A DNA stretch of 64,000 nt. It comes from Jaapia argillacea MUCL 33604 (Eukaryota > Basidiomycota > Agaricomycetes > Jaapiales > Jaapiaceae). The DNA lies in the NCBI GenBank assembly GCA_000697665.1, contig KL197711.1, positions 1,741,254 to 1,805,253 on the forward strand. Direction: 5' to 3'. The position numbers were made by a program, and so were the translations under genes. Of this stretch, positions 22,405-33,428 are shown piece after piece; position 1 is the first letter of the stretch, and each line of letters starts with the position of its first letter. The notes under the pieces are model-generated. The model saw only the letters and a list, made by a program, of their open reading frames with translations, did no database searches and was not told the DNA's origin.

Positions 22405-25400
22405 ATGGCCACAGACGCTGTTCGAGCTCAGGTGGCAGCCAAGTGGCAAGACTCATTCAACCGCCTGAATCGTGGTCAACCTGGCATTACAGGTCTCATG
22501 GCTCTCAGTGAGGTGCGATATGTTCCAGACCGGCTTGTCGTGCATAGACTTAGGAGAAGTAGGCTTGGAATATCGCTTCAGAGTTTCTCCATCCCAGAGA
22601 TTTAACGACCACTCCAACCCAGAAGGAACCCAGTGAGCCTCAACGAAGGAGCTTCGAGTTTCTGTTCTGATGAGGCCATCTTTCTCCATGGTAGACATGT
22701 CGGCCATCAAGATCGCCTTTGATGTTTTGAGTAAAAGTCGGATGCTACCCATGATCTTGGAGAGCTTTCTTGGTGAGACCACTCACCACCACGATCCGTC
22801 TTGTATTGAGGGAGTTTCCAGAGGATATGAGAAAACAGCAACACCTGATAACGGCAGAAGTGAACACATATATGTCGGAATTTGAGGTGTGTCCGGGAGT
22901 CAGGTCCACTGCTCTTCATTGACTTCCATACAGAACTCCAGCGATCCTAGAGTTATCGGTAGGCTTGTACATCGACTTGTTGAGTGGTACAAGGCATGGC
23001 ATCCCGCACCCGAGTCAGTCGTTACCCATTTCACCGCTTGCGGTCTGATGTCGATCCTGATTTCTCTCCTTGACCTTTGTAGACTCGGCCACACTATCTT
23101 GTCGGCATATACGCTATCATTTCAGACGCATGTATTCTCTGTCCTCCCTCCTTCTTTCCCTCGTGCATTCAAGGCCTTGGTCACCTCTACCCTGCCAAAG
23201 CTCGCCTCTGACGAAGACCAAGAGGATGAAGAGCCCCCAGACATGTCTGTATGGGGTTCGTTTGAAACCCTAGGCTTGGTCGAACGCTATGAGTCTCTCA
23301 TTGCCAGCGTCTGCTACGAACATATAGAGGCATATGTATTGGAAGAGTGTAGGGGTAAGTGGTCGGAATCCATGTTGACCGGATTGAGGGAATGGATGGC
23401 GACGAAGGTTGTCCCATGGATGGTTTACTCATACGCGAGAGGAGCAAAGACACGTATGAACTTTTGTTCCCCCAGATGCGTTCCCTGAACCCTGTTTTGC
23501 TTTCACCGCAGCTGATGAGGCCAAACATATGCTGCAAGGTGTGGGGTCTCGATTCGATTTCCACATTTGCAAGACGCTCTGTGACTTGAGGTAAGTCTCT
23601 TCGGGTATCAGGTGTTTTGACAGGCATGTTTAGCCGCATTAGGACCAGCGAGATTTTTGATATCATCATTGATTATCCTGATTCTCTCAATGCCCTGAAC
23701 GATCTGAGAGTAGGGACATCTTCCTCGAGACAACGTCCCATACTAACAGCGCGGACCAGGAATGTCTCCAACGCGTAGATCAGAGGGCGGAGTTGGTGTC
23801 AACACTCCGATACGCGTAAGCTCTCTGGCTCCCTACTTGGAAACTATCCAATCGTTGCGGTTTAGAAACAAGAAGCGGCTTCTTCACCCCGGAGCCGACA
23901 CCAAAGATATACTGACACAATACGTCTCAATCATCCGATGCCTGCGTATCATCGACCCTCCCGGAGTCTTATTGTTTAAGGTCGCGGATCCAATCCGACG
24001 TTACTTGAGGTGAACGCGTAACTACTCTAGTATGAACTTCTTGTTGACTTATCTGATAGGGAGCGCTCCGATACTATCCGTTGTATAGTGGCAAGCCTCG
24101 TCGGTGACGGCGAAAGCGGTGACTCACTAGTAGACGAGAATGAGCCAATACAGCCTCTCCAAACTGCTGAAGTCGAGGATTATGCTGATCCTCACTGGGA
24201 ACCAGAACCCATCGATGCAGGACCTGGTCAGTTCACCCTTCTCCCTCATCAATAATCTGTTTCTGCTGCCTTCACTAAAGAGGGCACCAGATTTCCGAAC
24301 GAACAAGCCAAGCGATGTCATCAGCACCCTAGTCAGCATTTATGATTCAAGGGATCTATTTGTGAAGGAGTTGCAGGTATTGCTCGCTCAACGATTACTT
24401 GCAACCAAAGATGGAAACTTTGAGAAAGAGGTGACAACGGATTTGCTATCCAGTTGTTATCTAGACCCTGATGGCTCTGGTTCTCAGCGCCGAAACATCG
24501 AAATTCTGAAAGTTCGCTTCGGTGAAGCTGCACTGCAAGTTTGTGAAGTCATGCTCAAAGATATGACGGACTCTAGGCGCATAGACCAGCATGTGCAATC
24601 ACAGAAAGCAGTAAGTGGTTCTGTATCCTCCCCCCGTCTTCTTGACGTACCTGACATTCTTCGTAGTCCGTTATTCATCCCACCATCATTTCGCGCCATT
24701 TCTGGCCACCGCTTCAAGCCACCAACATCGTTATGCCAGGTCAACTGCAAGAGTACGTGCTATTCCTCCCTTAATAGGACAGATACTGAATCAACTCGCA
24801 GGATGCAAGAATCCTACGCCAAAGAATTCACGACATTCAAGCCAGACAAGAAGCTATCATGGCTTCCCCACCTCGGCACCGTGCATATCGATGTGGAACT
24901 GACAGATCGCACCGTTAGCACGCAGGTTCCGCCACTAGAAGCTGCCTTCATTGAGCTTTTCTTGGAAAAGGGTTGGTTGTCAGCCTATCTTTTGCCCGTC
25001 ATATTCCAATCTTTTCCATGACAGACCTGTGGACCATCGAGGACCTCGTCGCGAAGCTTGGTGGAGTTGATAAAGCGTCCGCCTTGAAGTCCCTTGGTAC
25101 TTGGGTCGACCTTGGCGTTTTAAAGGAAGAAGAAGACTTCAAATATCGGCTGTTGGAGACTGCAGAAGCAGAGACATCGGGTGGTAGAGCCCATGCGCCA
25201 AGACCTGGTTCGTAATCGGCCCTCACTTCACCATTATCCGTTAACATTATTGTGTTCTTCAGCAATAGCCGAAGAACCACTTGCCGTTGTCACGGTTCAG
25301 CAACAACAAGCTGAACAAATGAGAGTATTCTGGAAGGTCAGTTAACCTTGTATCCTCTGTGCAGCGAGAATCTGACCCTAGACATTCTACGGCAGTTCAT

Positions 25401-25575
25401 CGAGGGAATGCTGACGAATTTAGGCTCTTTGAGTCTCGACAGGATTCAAACGATGCTCAAATTTGCTCCGACATACGACCGCAATATTGATCAACTCGGG
25501 GCGTTTATGGAAGCTGCCAGGAGGGAGGGACTCGTAACTGTTCAGGACGGGATGTGGAAGCTCAACAAGAAATAG
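22405..25575 (+). CDS. APC2: anaphase-promoting complex subunit 2 (cullin homologue)
   Basis: APC2 is the cullin scaffold of the APC/C ubiquitin ligase that drives mitotic exit. It is coded in many exons from ATG in MATDAVRAQVAAKWQDSF. Middle exons contain helical cullin repeats, with KRLLHPGADTKDILTQYVSI and IIDPPGVLLFKVADPIRRYL. The cullin homology domain follows: FRTNKPSDVISTLVSIYDSR, LFVKELQVLLAQRLLATKDG and RRNIEILKVRFGEAALQVCE. Later come MQESYAKEFTTFKPDKKLSW and the winged-helix block around LWTIEDLVAKLGGVDKASAL. The C-terminal APC2 domain reads IEGMLTNLGSLSLDRIQTML, then YDRNIDQLGAFMEAARREGL, ending WKLNKK. Exons 1-2 are the least certain: an upstream in-frame start at 22345 exists, and the boundaries of 22500-22890 are unclear. 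The length suits the family. Confidence 0.9.
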
Positions 25576-25848
25576 GGCCTCTCTAGCAGACGTGAGCAGG
25601 CTCAACGCGACGGATTGGTCTCCCAAACGTCCAGGATGATCAAGGGCCGAGTCGGAGCGCTCGCTCGGTGCTAGGCGGCATTCAGAAACGTAGTGTCGCT
25701 CATCTGCTAGGTGTTCACCTGTTTAGATGGCAGAGGCTTTCCGTTGCACCATGTTGACCATATTTCGATCCAATCAATTTCGGTATATCTCTCGACTCCT
25801 CTTCATACATCGACATGCGAATCTACACCCTAATTTCCTCCCGCCATT

Positions 25849-26305
25849 TCAGAGCTCAACCACCACACACCCGATGGAGATGAGGGTGCCTAGAATAAGA
25901 AGATTGTCAGAATGAAGGAATGAAGATATCGAAATCATGCCAAATCTTGAGTACCATGAGAGTTATCCTCGCAACAGACAGGCGTAGCAGAGCTGCAATT
26001 CAAATCTCATCAGCGATGTGCAAAGGGAGAATTCGTGCACAAGCTACTCACCATGTGGCACCTGAACCAACGCCGACAGCCGTGATGGGCGAGCAATCCA
26101 AACCGACGAGTGCGTTGACATCCTGGACGACGACTCCAATGCTGGAGAGGACGCCCGCAGCGGCGGGGCTGCTAGCAGGTTCGACATTGTTGCAGCACTG
26201 AATGGGACCAGTGGTGCAGGAGCCAGCCGGCTCGTTGGGGGTGGGAGTGGCGACAGCAAGGATAGCCAAGAAGGCGGGGAGAGCGAATGAGAGTTTAGAG
26301 AACAT
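25849..26305 (-). CDS. class I hydrophobin 4
   Basis: Secreted hydrophobin with signal peptide MFSKLSFALPAFLAILAVAT, then GSCTTGPIQCCNNVEPAS, LVGLDCSPITAVGVGSGAT, a split cysteine codon, SATPVCCEDNSHG, and a last exon reading TLISIGCVVVEL. Same three-exon plan as its neighbours. The C-terminus VVVEL differs from VPVTL in the others. Its closest relative here is hydrophobin 3 by signal peptide, with which it flanks the hydrolase-APC2 pair in opposite orientation. Confidence 0.94.
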
Positions 26306-26368
26306 TGTGTTGGCAGACTGGGTTACTACTCGGGGTGTTGAGTGGTTGGAAGGAGAACAGTCTGTCTC

Positions 26369-26376
26369 CTCTTATA
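26369..26376 (-). promoter_or_regulatory. TATA box of hydrophobin 4
   Basis: TATAAGAG on the minus strand 64-71 nt upstream of the ATG, matching the spacing of the other hydrophobin promoters. Confidence 0.5.
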
Positions 26377-27676
26377 CGCTTTCGGAGTGCGCATTTTCTG
26401 CCAAGTCTCATTACGCACTGACGGCCAGCAGGTGAGGGTTTCCGCACACGTCACAACAAGGGATGAGGCTATCCGGCTAATCGAGGAGCCTTGGCGAGTG
26501 AAGCCATCTCAGAGTCATGGATGAAGAAGATGTGATCGTCAAATTGATTACGGGTCTTTCTGAATGCATGAAAGACGACAAGACGTCAGCGCGGAAGGTT
26601 GTTCTCATAGAAAACAAAGGAAAGATAGGTTATACAGCAACGACTTGTTCCATGCATCCCACGTTCTGACAGGTACGAAAGTCATTCGTAACTCGGAGGC
26701 GCGCTAGGGCCTTCTTCGTGAAGCGTCATCAAGTCATGCTCTCCCTCCAGCCACACCGCCGGCAACTCCACTCAGTGGGAAGGGAAGCAAAGTCAAGACT
26801 CACAGCATTCATCGCCCACCGGTCAGGCACAGAACACGGTGACGAAAGGGGAGGGCCTCTCTGAACCCGCAACAATTCAGTACCGATCACGTCAAAAGTT
26901 CTCCACCGACAGATGAAAAAAGCGAGGCAGATAGCCAGAGAATGTGATCCGGGGTTCATCTACGCTACCAAGAGCTGGCACGTCATAATATCTGGGACCT
27001 TAGCGGGGCGCAGCCGCACCTAGGAGCCATGGCCGAACAATGTTTGAAGGACTTGATTTGGAAGTTGCACCAATACAGCTGGAAATGTCTGCCCCAACGA
27101 CGACGTTTTCGGGCTCCAGTTTGCACGAAAGATGTGATGCCTGGAAAGATACTGCAGATGTGGATGATGGTATGGAGGAAGTTATCCTCGGCAACTGCCG
27201 AGATGTGCTTGTCACTTTGCCCCGACCAACCTTACACTGTTTCGCGGCTCGTCTCTGGTGGCGGTTGTTCTTGTGGATGCCTAGCTGCAAATTTCCTTTG
27301 CGATGAGCGCATAACACTGTTGTTCTGGCTGTCAATCGTATTCTCGTAACTTTCAGTTACATAGTGGTATCACTCTGCGCCTCCAGCTCCCCTTGCGCTT
27401 CTTTAACAACCTCTGCAAAAGTCCTAGTCCTGTTTCCGTGGGCTCGTGCCTTTCGTTGTACTTCCTACCCTCAAAATTTGCGACGTCCCGCTGGTCATAC
27501 TGCCTTGCAACTTTCCCAAACACTCCACCTCTGACATGCTCTGCCAGGGTCGCCGTACCTGATGATGCAGCTATCTGATGGACGAGCCGAACTTGCAACC
27601 GTGGTCTGTTAGTTCTAGTCATGCAAAGGACGGACGTAACTCACTCAGTATCGTCTGACGTGCTCTTGAATATACC
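26377..27676. other. intergenic region between divergent hydrophobins 4 and 5
   Basis: A 1.3-kb head-to-head spacer. Short frames (27040-27306 plus, 27353-27622 minus) overlap and show no domain. It probably holds control sequence for both hydrophobins. Confidence 0.35.
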
Positions 27677-27684
27677 TATAAAAA
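27677..27684 (+). promoter_or_regulatory. TATA box of hydrophobin 5
   Basis: TATAAAAA 74 nt upstream of the ATG at 27751. Confidence 0.6.
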
Positions 27685-27750
27685 CCGGCACGATCTGCTC
27701 TGTATCCCCATCACACAGACACCCATTTGTGCGTTAAATCTTCTCCAACA

Positions 27751-28212
27751 ATGTTCAAGCTCGCCACCTTCACCACTCTCACCATCCTTGCTGTCGCCAC
27801 TGCCGCTTGGGATACTACTCCCATCCCGGCCAGCCAGTGCACCACTGGTCCAATCGAGTGCTGCCAGTCCCTCTCCGAGGCTGGTAAAGACCCCGCTGCC
27901 TCGATCCTCAAGTCTTTGGGCGTCGTCGTCCAGGACGCTAACGTCCTCGTCGGCCTCACTTGCTCCCCCATCACTGTCGTTGGTGTCGGTAGTGGCTCTT
28001 CTTGGTATGCATCGCTTGTTCTGGGTGACTTGGTTGTTATCCTAATGAAACGTTATATAGCACCGCCAACCCGGTCTGCTGCACCGACAACTCTTACGGT
28101 ACGCGGAAGCTTCTGCTGCCCTCCACGTTCTCAGCAACCCGAGCTTGTAATGACATCCTTTCCTTTTCTAGGTGGAGTCGCTTCCATTGGTTGCGTCCCT
28201 GTTACCCTCTGA
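27751..28212 (+). CDS. class I hydrophobin 5
   Basis: Secreted hydrophobin with signal peptide MFKLATFTTLTILAVATAAW, then PIPASQCTTGPIECCQSL, LVGLTCSPITVVGVGSGSS, a cysteine whose TG|C codon is split by intron 1, TANPVCCTDNSYG and GVASIGCVPVTL. Three exons; eight cysteines in class I order. The loop between cysteine 3 and 4 (SEAGKDPAASILKSLGVVVQ) is where it differs most from hydrophobin 2. A stop at 28210 ends the frame. The frame is open upstream of the ATG, but that stretch is leader rather than signal peptide. Confidence 0.95.
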   Translation: MFKLATFTTLTILAVATAAWDTTPIPASQCTTGPIECCQSLSEAGKDPAASILKSLGVVVQDANVLVGLTCSPITVVGVGSGSSWYASLVLGDLVVILMKRYIAPPTRSAAPTTLTVRGSFCCPPRSQQPELVMTSFPFLGGVASIGCVPVTL

Positions 28213-28499
28213 GTGACCGGTCCAGTCCCGATGAACGTCATTGTGTGGAGATGTCCTACGCCGGTGATGCAGGAGACGTTGAGATACAGATGTAAATTGC
28301 CGGAAATATATGCTTTCGTCGTTCGATACATAGCTCTCCGCCTGCGAACTAAGACTACACTTCGGTGAGACTACATTGTAAGAAGTGTCGTTTAGCCCAC
28401 CGTCGTCGAGCTTCCCACACGCCATCGTAATTCTGCGACAAGCCATCCTTGCCCAACGAACGTGATATTTTCAACAGCGAACCTAAGCCCGACCTCAAC

Positions 28500-30508
28500 T
28501 CATCTGCCCGCCCCCGATTTCGACCTCTCCACAGACCACCCAAACAAAGCGATCCCAGCAGCCCCAGCAAAACAACTCCCACAATACAAAATCATCTTCT
28601 CATATTTTCCTCCCGCCACATCGAAACCCATCTTATCCATATGTCCAGCATCACCATAACTTGAGTTATAACCGACGTTTGTGGTGGTATGAATGGAAGA
28701 AAGTGATGTGGAGATGGGTGTGGACAGGACGTTGCCTAGTCCTCGGAAGAACATGAGGATACCGAGGAGGGATGTGCATAATGCTGGGTCATCCTCTGTG
28801 AAGAATACCTTAAGCAAATGGAGAGGATAGGGTACTGTGATACAACATGAAGAAATGAAAGACTCACTAGCGATCGGCCTAATAAAGCTCGTATACAAGC
28901 TAGACCATCCACCCGCCAAACATCCATACGCAATCCCAAACGCCAACAGACCACCGAGGGAATGCGAGAACACGCCCCACAAGAGGAACGTTGCCAGGGA
29001 GGATGAGAGGAGGGTCGTCAGTGCTAAGAGCCAAGGATCGATTTTGTCTGACAGGAACCCGAGTGAGAGTCGGCCTACTACCGAAGCGCCTATAGAACTC
29101 CCCGTAAATTACACGAATGGCAAGAGGAAGTCTTGAAGAGGGACGAACCATTGAGCAAGGAGATCGTGAGAGCCGATCCCGAATCACTAATCTTCAGTTC
29201 ACTAGCAAAGGCTAAAAGAAAACTCGTCAGAACCCTCACCAATACACCCACAAATACCCGAAAACATTGCGTACTAGGCAACCAAATTATAGGAACAAAA
29301 TACCCGAAACCCTGCACCGTATTCGCCACAATCAAGATCCACCACATCTTATCCCACATCCATCCTTCTCTTCTCCTCGAAGTTGCCACTACTCGGGTAC
29401 GGACTTCGGGGAGACGACCGCGGATGAAGGGGAGGATTGGGAGGAGAGCTATGAGGGTTGAGATGGCGAGGATTCGGAGGGATTTGGCTGGGCCGTAGGC
29501 GTGGAGGAGGGGTGGGAGGAGGAGGGGAAGGAGGAGACCTCCTAGGGCTGTTCCTGCGGGACGAATCGGGGTGAGGGAGTGAGGGAGGGAAGAGACGAGG
29601 ACTAACCGGCGAAGATGACACCGTTGGCTAGGCCTCTACGAGCGACGAACCACTCTGAGAGGTATGAGAGACAAGGCGAGTATAGTAATGCTGATTGAAT
29701 TGAGACGAGATAGGATGAGTTCAACCACGGACCAAGTACTGATTTGGATATGGGAAGCAAGGTGACTTACATCCACCAATGGCATACATGACGCCCTGCA
29801 GGACAACCAGTTCTTTGACCTATAGCAAGACGGGATTGAGAACCGGCATTTAGTGTTGGGGTGGAATGCTACTAGACCCACAGTAGTAGCATAACTAGCT
29901 CCAAATAGACTAGCACAGCACATCAATGTGCCGCACCACATAAAGATCCGACGGATGTACGGATATCTTGTTGTTATTGGGTAGATCACAGGACCTGCTG
30001 GCCGAAAGGTATTATAGGACATCCGCTACGAAAGAGGAAGACGAAGCGTACCGGAACAGTAGATGATACCAGAAGAGAGGGTTCCAATGAGTGGGAGGAG
30101 GGAACGGGCGTTGGGTTGGGAGGACCAATTTGGGTCTTCGAGGTAGGCATTCAAGAAGACACCGAATGCATTTGGGAAACCCCAGACTATTGCCTCTACC
30201 AGGAACGCTCCGGTCAGCTGAAAATACAGTGGTCAACCATAGGCTCACAGCACGCCAAGGACACCTACGAATGACCATACTCCGAATCCTCGATCGACAG
30301 GGGCAAGTGAACTCTCATTCCTATTGCCATTCTCATTCTCCGATTGATCAGAAGCGAGGGCGGTCTCCGTCCGCGTCCTCACTTCCTCATCGCCATCCTC
30401 ACCAAAGGTGGAGAAATTAAAAGTTGAAACCGAAGGTGGTAAAGGATGCCTAGTAGCCAACTCGATAGTCTCGAGAGACGGTGACTTTAGCGCAAGTTTT
30501 CCAGCCAT
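28500..30508 (-). CDS. MFS transporter, monocarboxylate-permease-like
   Basis: A major facilitator membrane transporter related to fungal MCT/MCH proteins. It has a hydrophilic acidic N-terminus (MAGKLALKSPSLETIELATR) before the first helix at RGFGVWSFVGVLGVL. Helices continue through AFLVEAIVWGFPNAFGVFLN, LLPLIGTLSSGIIYCSG, FMWCGTLMCCASLFGASYAT, LSEWFVARRGLANGVIFAG and LGGLLLPLLLPPLLHAYGP. A cytosolic loop (RRREGWMWDKMWW) and the C-terminal half follow, including VVGRLSLGFLSDKIDPWLLA, typical of the MFS A-like motif in MCT proteins. Several short introns interrupt it. The end is KMILYCGSCFAGAAGIALFG then a short basic tail. The natural substrate is unknown; members move monocarboxylates or related acids. 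It is transcribed away from the MAPKK. Confidence 0.85.
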
Positions 30509-31244
30509 TGTGGGCTGGATTTTTCCAAGAGATAGAGTTCATCGACATTCTTACGGGGGGTATATAACTGAGGGTGCTTTTTCAGGGTTGAGTCATTCTT
30601 CGAAGGCAGGTGACGAGGGCAAGGGATAAGCGATGACCTCTTGACTTGGGTGAAATTTTCGTCAGAGCCGTCGGAGAGCCATTTGGTTTGGAATGGATTG
30701 GGCCAGTCGATATACAAACCTATGAACATGGTAGATACGTACACTAGGAAATAGTAGGGAAGAGTTGAACGGTCCGTATCGCACGATCTAAGCCATGGAT
30801 GACAACTGGGTTCCGAGAATTTGAAGCCCCATTTTCGACGGTGCGAAGATCGCCCATTACCATTGACTGCGCAGTGAGCTCACCATCGCCTTGGACACGT
30901 CGAGTCAACCGAGCGATTGCAGAGATGCTGGCAGAGACAACAGGGGAAGAATAACAACAGAGTATCCTCGCAACGATAGCAAAGATGGCTGATCATGATG
31001 CCGGCACTGAAAGGAAGCCAAGGTCGTGCTGACATAATCTAGAATTGCCTAATTTAGACATGAATCAGTAGCGGAAAGCCCAAGGTTGCAGTTCGCCGGC
31101 GTTCTTGAAGCCAGTCAAGGTGAAACATCTTTGCCCTCGTTCTGCCGTCCCACCTTCCTCTCTTCCTCATTCCCACCACCAACCGCCAACATTCCGAATC
31201 ATTTCGTGAATATCTGGTCCTTTTTCGTCGCTGTCGCTCGCAAA
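30509..31244. promoter_or_regulatory. divergent promoter region, MFS transporter and MAPKK
   Basis: A 735-bp head-to-head spacer containing both 5' flanks. The 31086-31244 part is pyrimidine-rich before the MAPKK ATG, as often in fungal leaders. No specific binding site can be named with confidence. Confidence 0.4.
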
Positions 31245-32908
31245 ATGGCCACACCAATTCGCAAGAAACGGAATTTCAAGGCTTTGCAGTTGGACGTTAC
31301 AGCCTCGAAAACTCCTGCACCAGAGCCTCAGCCTATGCCTCTACGTGTCGCGCCTGCTCCTGCACCAAGTGCTAAACCGGCAGGTAAAAAGAGGCCGCCG
31401 CCTATGAACCTCAAAGCACCCAAGGTGTCATTGGCACCCGTGGCAGAGCCTGAAACTGCGGGCGACCTGCTAACTGTTCCGAGCACGGCAAACTCTGCGC
31501 CCACTACTGCCTCGTCGCATCGTATGACGTATCACACAACACTTTCAAACACGCTCGCCAACCTCGACTTGAACGCCGAGAAGAAGTTTGATCTCAGGAA
31601 CGAGGATTTGGCCGAGTTGAGAGAGTTGGGTCAAGGGAACGGAGGCAGTGTGAAAAAGGTGGAACATTTGCCGACGCATACCATCATGGCCAAGAAGGTG
31701 TGCATCCTACTTTCGAACATGTGTCAACCTAGGATTGACAACCGTCCAGATTGTGTTGATAGACGCGAAACCGTCGGTGCGAAAGCAAATCCTTCGGGAG
31801 CTCCAAATCATGCACGACTGCCATTCACAATACATCATCTCCTTTTATGGTGCCTTCATTGCGGATCCCAATATCTGTATCTGTATGGAATTTATGGATA
31901 AGGGATCGCTAGATGGTATCTACAAGAAGATTGGCCCGATCGACATTGAGGTTGTGTCGAAAGTGGCTTTGGCGGTGCTGGAGGGCTTGACTTACCTGTA
32001 CGACGTGCATCGAATCATCCATCGTGGTAAGTTCCATCGCGACTTCGGTATATTCCGTTTGAATTGACCTTTGTGTCATAGATATCAAGCCTTCCAACAT
32101 TCTTTTTAACTCCCAAGGACAGATCAAAATCTGCGATTTTGGTGTCTCGGGAGAGTTGATCAACTCCATAGCCGACACTTTCGTCGGGACATCAACCTAC
32201 ATGAGTGTACGTCTCTCACCTTCCTTTCTCCTTAACATCACCCTAATTTATTTCTATTTAGCCGGAGCGTATACAAGGCGCTCAATATACCGTAAAATCC
32301 GACGTATGGTCCCTCGGTATCTCACTCATCGAACTGGCCCTTGGTCGTTTCCCTTTCTCCGACTCCACTGACGAAGACGACGACGACCTCTCCTCCTGTC
32401 CCTCCGATCTTTCCGACCTCGAATCAACCCTCTCCCCAGCCCGCGTCAAATCCCGCGAATCTTACCTCGCCCAAAAAGCCTCCCAAGAAGCCGAACGTCA
32501 AGCTCGCAAATCCCAAAAACGTGACGCCGAAACAAGGCGTAAAGAAAAGGAAAAGAAGAGGAAGGAGAAGGAGAAGAAAAACAAGAGGAAGAGTAAGGGT
32601 GTTACGTTGCAAGGGGGTGGAATGACTATGAGTATTTTAGAGTTGTTGCAGCATATTGTGAATGAGCCTGCGCCGAAGTTGGGGCCGGAGGGGAGGTTCC
32701 CGAAGGAGTCGGAAGATTTTGTGGATGGGTGTTTGTTGAAGGATCCAGAGGTTAGGCAGACGCCGAAGCAGTTGTTGGTAAGTTGCCTGAACGACTTCTT
32801 GCTTGATTGTGACCACTAGCTGACCGATATGTTTTACAGTTACACCCTTGGATAGAACACGCGCGAAATTCGGACTTGAACTTGGTTGAATGGGCGTCGA
32901 CTTTCTGA
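31245..32908 (+). CDS. MAP kinase kinase, Ste7/Fuz7-like
   Basis: Dual-specificity kinase of the mating/filamentation MAPK cascade. It has a Pro/Ala-rich N-terminus (about 110 residues) after [18 protein letters not shown], then LELGQG-type loop [17 protein letters not shown] and lysine MAKK. Exon 2 reads [20 protein letters not shown] and ends at IIHR; exon 3 resumes [20 protein letters not shown]. The activation loop [20 protein letters not shown] has the Ser and Thr that a MAPKKK phosphorylates, followed by [20 protein letters not shown]. Between kinase subdomains X and XI an insertion of about 110 residues occurs: acidic Asp/Glu/Ser run first, then a Lys/Arg/Glu coiled-coil-like stretch. 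The domain closes with [14 protein letters not shown] and [20 protein letters not shown]. Exons: 31245-31697, 31750-32026, 32082 onward. The symbol depends on species naming, so none is given. Confidence 0.93.
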
Positions 32909-33428
32909 TGCAATACCCCACTTTCTATTTATTCTCTTTCCTTTCCCTCTTCCCAAGTTGACGTGTGTTCGTTCCGATTGCGTTGCTTCATTCCATATCC
33001 GCTATCCACGTTTGATCATCTGTACTTCATCCATCGTTACTTCATCGCCCCCATCCATCCACTCATCCATCCCGTCACGGTCTTCGTCTCGATTTTCTTC
33101 TGTGCCCCCTCCATCTGTGTCGGTTGCAATTTTTCTTGTGTTTTTGTTTTCTCGTCGTGCTGGTGCTATTGTATTATTGTGTAGAGCCACAAACATGGAA
33201 GATGAAGGACTTGTGTTGATTCGTCGTCAGTCGCGTTCGTGAGGTGAAGAGGCAGACATCCTCCATTCATAAAATATACATCGTAAAGGTCGTACAAGGT
33301 CGTCCGGATCGTGAAAGGTCGTCAGAGGAAACATAAGGAAACACGCCTGTGCGTGATTAAATGGTATACGATAGCGTCGTGAAGATGAGAATAAGAGGAT
33401 AGGGATAAGTTCGATCAGATTCGACGGT
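32909..33428. other. convergent 3' spacer, MAPKK and DUF2235 protein 1
   Basis: Tail-to-tail intergenic sequence of 520 bp, with a pyrimidine-rich stretch after the MAPKK stop. No gene seen. Confidence 0.5.

Noticed and set aside
22453-22782. Minus-strand frame opposite the APC2 5' part as an antisense gene
   Set aside because: It is flanked by clear APC2 coding on the plus strand and has no domain. It is most likely an open shadow of APC2 exon or intron sequence.
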